64,000 nucleotides of DNA, taken from the NCBI GenBank assembly GCA_000320605.2, contig KB445793.1, forward strand, positions 2,562,803 through 2,626,802, given 5' to 3'. The notes under the pieces are model-generated. The model did not search any database. It was not told where the DNA came from and was given only the letters and a program-made list of their open reading frames with translations. This DNA comes from Gelatoporia subvermispora B. Taxonomy: Eukaryota > Basidiomycota > Agaricomycetes > Polyporales > Gelatoporiaceae. Shown here in pieces: positions 58,107 to 64,000 of the stretch; position 1 is the stretch's first letter; every line of letters starts with the position of its first letter. Both the position numbers and the translations under genes were made by a program.

Positions 58107-58849
58107 GCACTGACACATGCGGCGACTCCTTAACGTTCGTCTCACCTCGGTCCAGGCATCTATCGCTTACATAAGCCACGTCTTAGGCCCTTATTTGTAT
58201 AGGACAGCATGGCCCTAAGTTGTCCCATCCCCTTAATTATCTTATACCTTATCCGTCGGCTTATCCGAGGGATAGCTTTGTGTATAGTGTATTCTTAACC
58301 CGGTCGCCTTGCGATATCACTGATATAGTCGCACGCGCAGAGCTCCTCCCTGCGTCATCCCCATGGCCTCAATACATCCTGCGACAAACAGTGCGCAATG
58401 CCGCCTTGTCCTCCCGTCAATGCCCTACCCTCGTAATACTAGACAGTGATTGTATTGTAAAAGCACGAGAATGCGTACACATAATCGCTAAAGCAAACAC
58501 GAGAATGACGAGATGCAGTCAAGATACAAATATCGGGCGGTAAATATGTCAACATGGTCGAAAGATATCGGAGCGTGGATGGAACACTACGTGAGTATCA
58601 AGGTGTTCGAACACACAGTGGCCGCTCATTGAGGCGGGGTTTCAGGCAAGAATGGGCACATGCTCGTTGAGGCAGAGCCCGGGATAGACAGCCCAAGATG
58701 ACAATATGAGAGCGAGGATTACGGATTGTTGGGGGAGAGCCCGGGGATACGGTCCAAGATGGCGATACATAAGCGAAGATAAACGAGGAAACTGACACGT
58801 CGAGTGTACCAAGAATGTGAATAGCGGGGTGAGTCGCACGCTCAAGAGT
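58107..58849. other. Intergenic, with a short tandem duplication
   Basis: No gene recognised. Between about 58660 and 58790 two diverged units of some 65 bp follow each other (shared GAGCCCGGG, CCAAGATG, AAGCGA/GAGCGAGGAT), probably in the 3' flank of the minus-strand gene. Confidence 0.4.
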
Positions 58850-61800
58850 CTAGGGTGCTGGACCTCCCTGAGCCGGGTTACCACTGTATCCCTGTCGCAT
58901 CTGCTGCTGCTGCCAATGCTGCATGAACTGCATGAAGTTCATGAGCATCTCCGGCGTCATACTACCATTGGGCGCCGCCATAGGTTGGCCTTGCGGCGCA
59001 GGAGCAAACGGCATCGGAGAAGCGGCGGATGGCATCGGAAGATGGCCGAATGGCATCGGCATGAAGGGCGGCACAAAGGATGGTGCTGCTGGTGTTGGGG
59101 CAGGATGGAGAGTGGAGGATTGGGCGGCGATAGTCGCCGGAGGTATGTTTCACAGATGTTCACCGGCATCTCCGACACCTTTGTAGTAAGGCCCCAAGTA
59201 CTCTCCATTGTGCACACCCGGCGGAGCTTGTCCCCTCATGGTAGGACGAGGGCAAGGCCCGGGGCGTCACTGGGGTGCATTCGATCCCTGCTGCTGCATG
59301 TCAGGGACATCTCTAAGGGTGCCCTCGCCATGATCCACACCCTTCCCTTTGTCACGCTTCACTGGCGAGCCATCGGAGGGACCGGCAGCAGGTGTCATCA
59401 TCCGGATTGCAGGATGCTTGCTGCAAGCCGCAGCTGTTGGCTTCTTGGCCTTCTTGTCGACGGGGGCAGCATCCCTGTCATCCTCCGAACTCTCTTCCGG
59501 TCTCCCTCGCTTCGGCAGCGCGGGAACATCGACATAAGGCTGCATGCGCCCCTTTGAGACCGGAGTGGACGCTTTCTGGATGGCTTCCTGAGTCCTGCGA
59601 GTCATACGTTTTGATGGCGACTCGACAGGAGTGAACAGATCCACCGGTGAGATCGTGGCAGCGCTTGCGCGGGTAATTCGCCTTGGGAATTCTGCAGGTG
59701 TTGCCATTGTGTCCTTCGCGGATGGATTGATCTGCTTCTTCACGCCCGTATCTCGTGCTTGATTGCCTGTGAGCTGCGAAGGCTTAGGCTTCGGGAGCGC
59801 AGCCATAGATCTTGCATCATGGACTGCATCTTTCCCTCCAGCGGGCGCGAGACGGCGGATGTCAAGGAATTTGATCGAGGGATCATCGGTGTCATTTGAT
59901 GGTGTCAGATCATCCTTGCTAAACTTTGCGGGTGGCGCGCGGGTGAGGTACCGGGTGTCTCTGTCGCTCGGAGGAATCGCGGATGTGGCCTTGGATGTTC
60001 CCATGAGAGATTGCGGTTGTGCGACTGGTGCCTTCGCAGCTGGCACCTTCGCTATTGAGGGGCCTGGTGGGTCCCTGCGAGGGCGTTTGGCCTCTGGTGC
60101 CTCATTCTCCAGCTCGAGCTCGTCCACATCTTCTGATGGCTGACCGGACTTATTGTCCTCGCTCTCGATAGCTGCCCAAATACGCCTGAGTCTCGGGGGT
60201 CTCGGCTCGTCACTAGAGATGTTGATGACATTGTGATAGTGCCCCTGTTGGGCCTCCTGACGCGGAGGTCCTTCACGGTTGGTCCAGATACGCTTCGGTA
60301 CCTTCGAGAACCAGACGCGTAGCGCAAACTTCTGCGATGAGGATGGCGCCGGAGGGGTGGTGATAATCGCAAGGTAACGACGACGTGTAGCTAAGAGGAT
60401 CATCAGCTTTCCATCTCTGATAGCTGGCGCATATCGGCTTACCATTAGCGTTCAGGGGATGGTTCTTGATGCACTTGAGCGGGTACACGGGATTATCGAA
60501 TGCACGCATGAGGCTTTCACGTTGGTCCTGGCGAAGCCCTGCTATCCCTTTGCTATCCTTGAATGTCGGGTAAGGAACATCTTCAGGCCAATTCTCCAGC
60601 ACAAGATTGTGGATGAAGAGGAGAACGTATATGGTCGTCCACGGAGTGTGCCCACCCGATGGCATCTTCTCACCAATGGCGGCATCTACGAGCAATGTTT
60701 TTGAGATTAGGTAATCATGGCGGATGCGGATGCAGGGTAACGAAATGACATACAGATCAGCATCACAAGACGAATTCGGTTGTACTTGAGAACCTCATCA
60801 GGAGATGCTCCGGGCCCTGGCAACTTCATCTCCTGCACGACTACAAATGGGGAACCCGCCTTAGAGCCTGCCTTGGGCGACATCGCATCATCCTCAGCCG
60901 TATTGTATGCAGCAGCAGGCCTGCCACGTCCTTTCGACATGGTCGACTTAGTAGATGGAGCGGAGTTATCAGTGGGGCCATCTGTCCTGCATGATGGTCC
61001 TGCCACAGGGGATTGGCCTGAGGCATCCATCGCTGCACCAAACACACGAAGAATGTTGGAATTCTTCCTGGCTTGTTCACTGTTGTACATCCTGACATCA
61101 TCAGGATTAGTATTTTTCGAGCAGAGCTTGCTGCGGCAATGTACATGGCTTGTGCATGAACATGTCCCAAGACTAAGCCCTTCCAGTCATCGCCGAACAT
61201 GCGTTACAGGACCTACAGAAGGTCAGATGGTCTGCTGCATGTTTGCAAGACGGAACTTCACTCACACCTTCCGCTCCAGGACTCTCCCAAACAAACGAGA
61301 GGGGATCATCCTGAAATGTTCCGCTACCGACGCAAACCACTGCTGATTCAAAGCCATGGCATTTGTGCCCCGTCAGCAGCCGGAACATTGTATCTTGAGT
61401 CCAGTCAGCGAATACGCGCTTGCGTGATCCCACGGTCCGCCCTCTACTAGTAAGCAGGACGTGGATATCGTAGGATGTGCCGAGGATGTCGCACATTACT
61501 TGCTCGCTGCCCTTGTAATGAGCCTTGAACGCCTCAAAGCACAATGATACGATTTCCTTCTGACTCGATCTCTCTGTGAACAGATAGTTAGACGGTCTCA
61601 TCCTGCGGATCTGTAGCCAATTATCCTTACCGATGATATCAGGCGAGATTCTTTGCCTTTCTTCCTCCTCGTTGTAGCTGAAGTGGATCTCGTACTGAGC
61701 CCATTGGCTAACCTTGTGACGTGGATGACGATGAGAACTCCCCCATATGCTGAGTACTTGATCGGGCCGAACACCATTCTCCTCCGCAATCTTGTTGACG

Positions 61801-63936
61801 AGCTCATCAATTGCTAGAACCTCTAGGAGGAGATGCTTCCGCTTCTCTCCAGCAATGCGATGAGCCGCTGCTTTAGCCTTGTCTGGCTGTGTCTGATCCA
61901 GATCACCAGCCTCATTCTCAGCGAGCGGTACCACGGGCTCAAGTCCCGCAAGCTCGTTGACGTCAAACCTTACATCGTCATCGCCAACAATGTTCGTTGT
62001 CCCTTGCTCGACAGAGGCTGAGCCACCTCGATCACTTTGGATGGCGTCTTGTTCGGGAAGTAAGGGTGATGCGTTCTGGTTAATGCTGGCTGGCGACCAT
62101 CGCATCGGGGATGACGGCGGGAGAGCAGCAATCATTGCCAGCTTCTCCTCATGTGTAAGCTGGCACACTGGCGCACGATCCCCAGGGGCGGACTGCAGAG
62201 CATGCAAGGGATAGACACCCTTGACTGGGTCTGGGAACTGGAAGTCGAGCGATGGTCCTGCGGTACTGCCTTTGTGGCCGGTACTGCCTTCACGGCCATG
62301 TGATGACGGAGGCTGTACGTTGATGTGGGGATGTGTGGGCAGAGGAGTTGCAGGATGCCCTGTCCCATCCGAACGAGACGAACGCGAAGGCAAAGTCGTA
62401 GACGACGGGTGATGGGGCATTGAAACGGTGGGTACCTTCATCCCTACAAAGGATGGTAGTACTGGGAGGCTCGGAAGCGCTCCGCGATGTATCCCAATCC
62501 CAACTGTAGTCGCAGAGTGACCGGAGAGTGGCGTGTAGCCCACGGATCGAGACGATATGTCTGGGTCTGCGATATGCTCATGACCATGGTCTGGTATTGG
62601 CGAGACGCTATGTGCTGGATCTACAGCAGTGGATGCACCAGGGATGAGAATTGCTGCCGGCGATTGACCCCAGATAGGACCGGGTACTGGTGAGAGTTGT
62701 TGGAGTGGTAGACTGGGAGGGGATGCACGATCCAACTGCTCACGAAGAGTGGAAGGATCAGCAGCCGGGGACAAGCGACTGGTTCTCTCCCTGCCTCCCA
62801 AAAGATTAACATTGGGTAACAGCCAATCAGTCCTGTCGTGCACGGGATCAGCAATAGGCGACTGGTGGTTGCCTCTCTCGTGTGCGGGATCGCTGATGGG
62901 TGACAGGCGGTCAATCCTCTCGTGTGCGAGATCGGTGAGAGGTGACAAGTGGTTGACCGTCTCATGAGCGGGATTGGTGACGGGCGACAAACGATTGACT
63001 CTCTTGTGCGCAGGATCAGTGATCGGGGATAGCCGGTCGATCCTCCCTCGTGCAGGATCAGCAATAGGGAGACGATGATTGATCTCTGGGCGTCGCTCTA
63101 AGCCTGCTGCCAAGAACAATGAGGATGCACCTAATTCTCCATCGTCCTGTCGCGATGGGTTTTCAGAATGCTCTTGAGAATGGTGAGCATTAGAGTTGCT
63201 CGCAGATGGCACCTCAACGAAGGACGCATCGAGGAACAACATGTCATCATTAGTTGACATATCCGCAACCTGTGGTGTAATGTCTGTCAGCAAACCTCCG
63301 CGTCGCAATACCACAGATGAAAATACTCACATATCTGAGAGTGAGTCGACGACTTTGGGCAGGGGAAGACTCATCATTTGAGGTATTAGCTGCAGACTGT
63401 TCGCGGACAGCACGATCAATCCGCTCAAAGTAGTCCAGCTCCACTTCATCAGGCATGTGCGAAGCGTAAGGATCATCATCAGAAAGGGTAGCTATGGGAG
63501 GCTGTTCAAGAACAGGATGCATGGCCGGACCACGCGGAGACAGAGGCTGCATTTGGCGTTCCGCCAAAGGGCGGCGAACTTGAGTAGGGTGAAGGTAGGA
63601 AGGATGTTCGGACAAGATACCCAACGTGTGCTGTAGTTGGGGCAGCTGCGTTAGCAATGGTCCGGATGTGTCCGGACGGAAGGGAATGTGCTGGGAAGGA
63701 TGTAAAAACGCGTCCGACACGTGCTGTAGCTGGGCCGGATGACCTAGTGACGGTCCAAATGCATCTGGGCGCAACAAGACGCGCTGAGTGGGATGCAACT
63801 GAGTGGGCACTTGTTGTGACGCGTCAGACGCATGCTGTAGGTGAGGCAGATGCGTAGCCAACGTACCAAACATATCTGGATGTGAGGGTACGCATCGCGA
63901 CGCGCGATCTGCATCGCCGTCCTGAGAGGATGGCAT
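58850..63936 (-). pseudogene. Large repeat-bearing gene of unknown function, with stops and a frameshift
   Basis: Exons by phase: 63331-63936, 61266-63269, 60754-61212, 60443-60685, 59267-60390, and a possible last part 58850-59266 with one more intron. ATG 63934-63936 is the first in-frame Met seen, but the start could lie beyond the window. The N-terminal 200 residues hold three imperfect 32-38-residue repeats (R-P-D-x-F/S-G-P-x-L...L-Q-H). Next come 14-residue tandem repeats (62826-63074), then an alpha-helical part (L-L-E-V-L-A-I-D-E-L-V-N-K-I-A) and a compact domain ending F-V-W-E-S-P-G-A-E-G. A basic, disordered tail rich in Pro/Lys/Ser follows (K-R-P-R-R, K-K-A-K-K). Lesions: TAA at 61204-61206, where CAA would fit; a one-base shift near 61115 between M-Y-I-A-A and K-L-C-S-K-N; TGA at 59267-59269, where CGA would fit, with more in-frame protein after it. 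I do not recognise the family; multi-copy, transposon-associated genes of this look are common in polypores (inference). Confidence 0.55.
62826..63074 (-). repeat. Six tandem 14-residue (42-nt) repeats within the large gene
   Basis: Consensus R-L-S-P-I-T-D-P-A-H-E-R-x-N/D; the first unit is one residue short. Units differ by a few residues each, mostly at T/S/A and at the last four positions. Expected to be unstructured in the protein and unstable in copy number. Confidence 0.85.
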
Positions 63937-64000
63937 TCTGTGTATAATGGAGTGGTCAGCACGCCATTGGATTGATCTCACTGGTGAGAGAGTCTTACTT
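63937..64000. other. Window edge, upstream of or within the large minus-strand gene
   Basis: The frame remains open up to about 63981 without another ATG, so further 5' exons outside the window are possible. Confidence 0.5.

Noticed and set aside
62826..63074. CRISPR-like or satellite array
   Set aside because: Units are directly adjacent, in frame and encode a protein repeat; there are no spacers.

Overview
The window looks like chromosomal DNA of a filamentous basidiomycete, most likely an Agaricomycete (a polypore-type genome is an inference). Genes are dense, on both strands, and cut by many 48-80 nt GT-AG introns. There is a CYP53-type P450, a polyporopepsin-type aspartic protease and a run of F-box/LRR-like genes of the kind expanded in mushroom genomes. 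No bacterial operon, phage, CRISPR or plasmid signal is seen. Most gene models were assembled by hand from splice sites, reading-frame phase and protein motifs; exon coordinates are given in each entry.

Layout. 0-16 kb holds mostly ordinary genes: a P450 (-), the Pol III subunit RPC11 (-) diverging from a tRNA-Met with an intron (+), a hypothetical protein (-), a small membrane protein (-) diverging from histone H3 (+), an AMP-forming ligase (+) converging on an aspartic protease (-). 16.8-31.2 kb holds F-box-like genes, a Gfo/Idh/MocA oxidoreductase (-) and a Ser/Pro-rich single-pass membrane protein (+). 33-39.5 kb has a BRI3-like small membrane protein, a fungal Na+/H+ antiporter (NHA1 type) and a small gene that copies part of the antiporter tail. 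40-43.6 kb has two broken F-box copies. 44.5-51.8 kb has a mitochondrial-type rhomboid protease (-) and a long Rif1-like gene (+). 52-55.8 kb has an intact F-box gene and a frameshifted aldo/keto reductase (-). 55.9-58.1 kb is a nest of non-autonomous DNA transposons with clean target-site duplications. 58.8-63.9 kb is a large repeat-bearing gene (-) with several disabling lesions; its 5' side may run off the window.

How the parts relate. The most distinctive structure is the F-box/LRR-like family: four near-full-length members sharing one phase-0 intron, one divergent intronless member, one decayed copy and one 3' fragment, all within 37 kb and interleaved with local segmental duplications. 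Two of the near-full-length copies and the neighbouring reductase are each broken by one lesion. This is either birth-and-death evolution caught in progress or base-level sequence error, and needs read-level checking. Housekeeping genes (RPC11, H3, Rif1, rhomboid) look intact, and the H3 and Rif1 upstream regions carry ACGCGT boxes that fit S-phase control.
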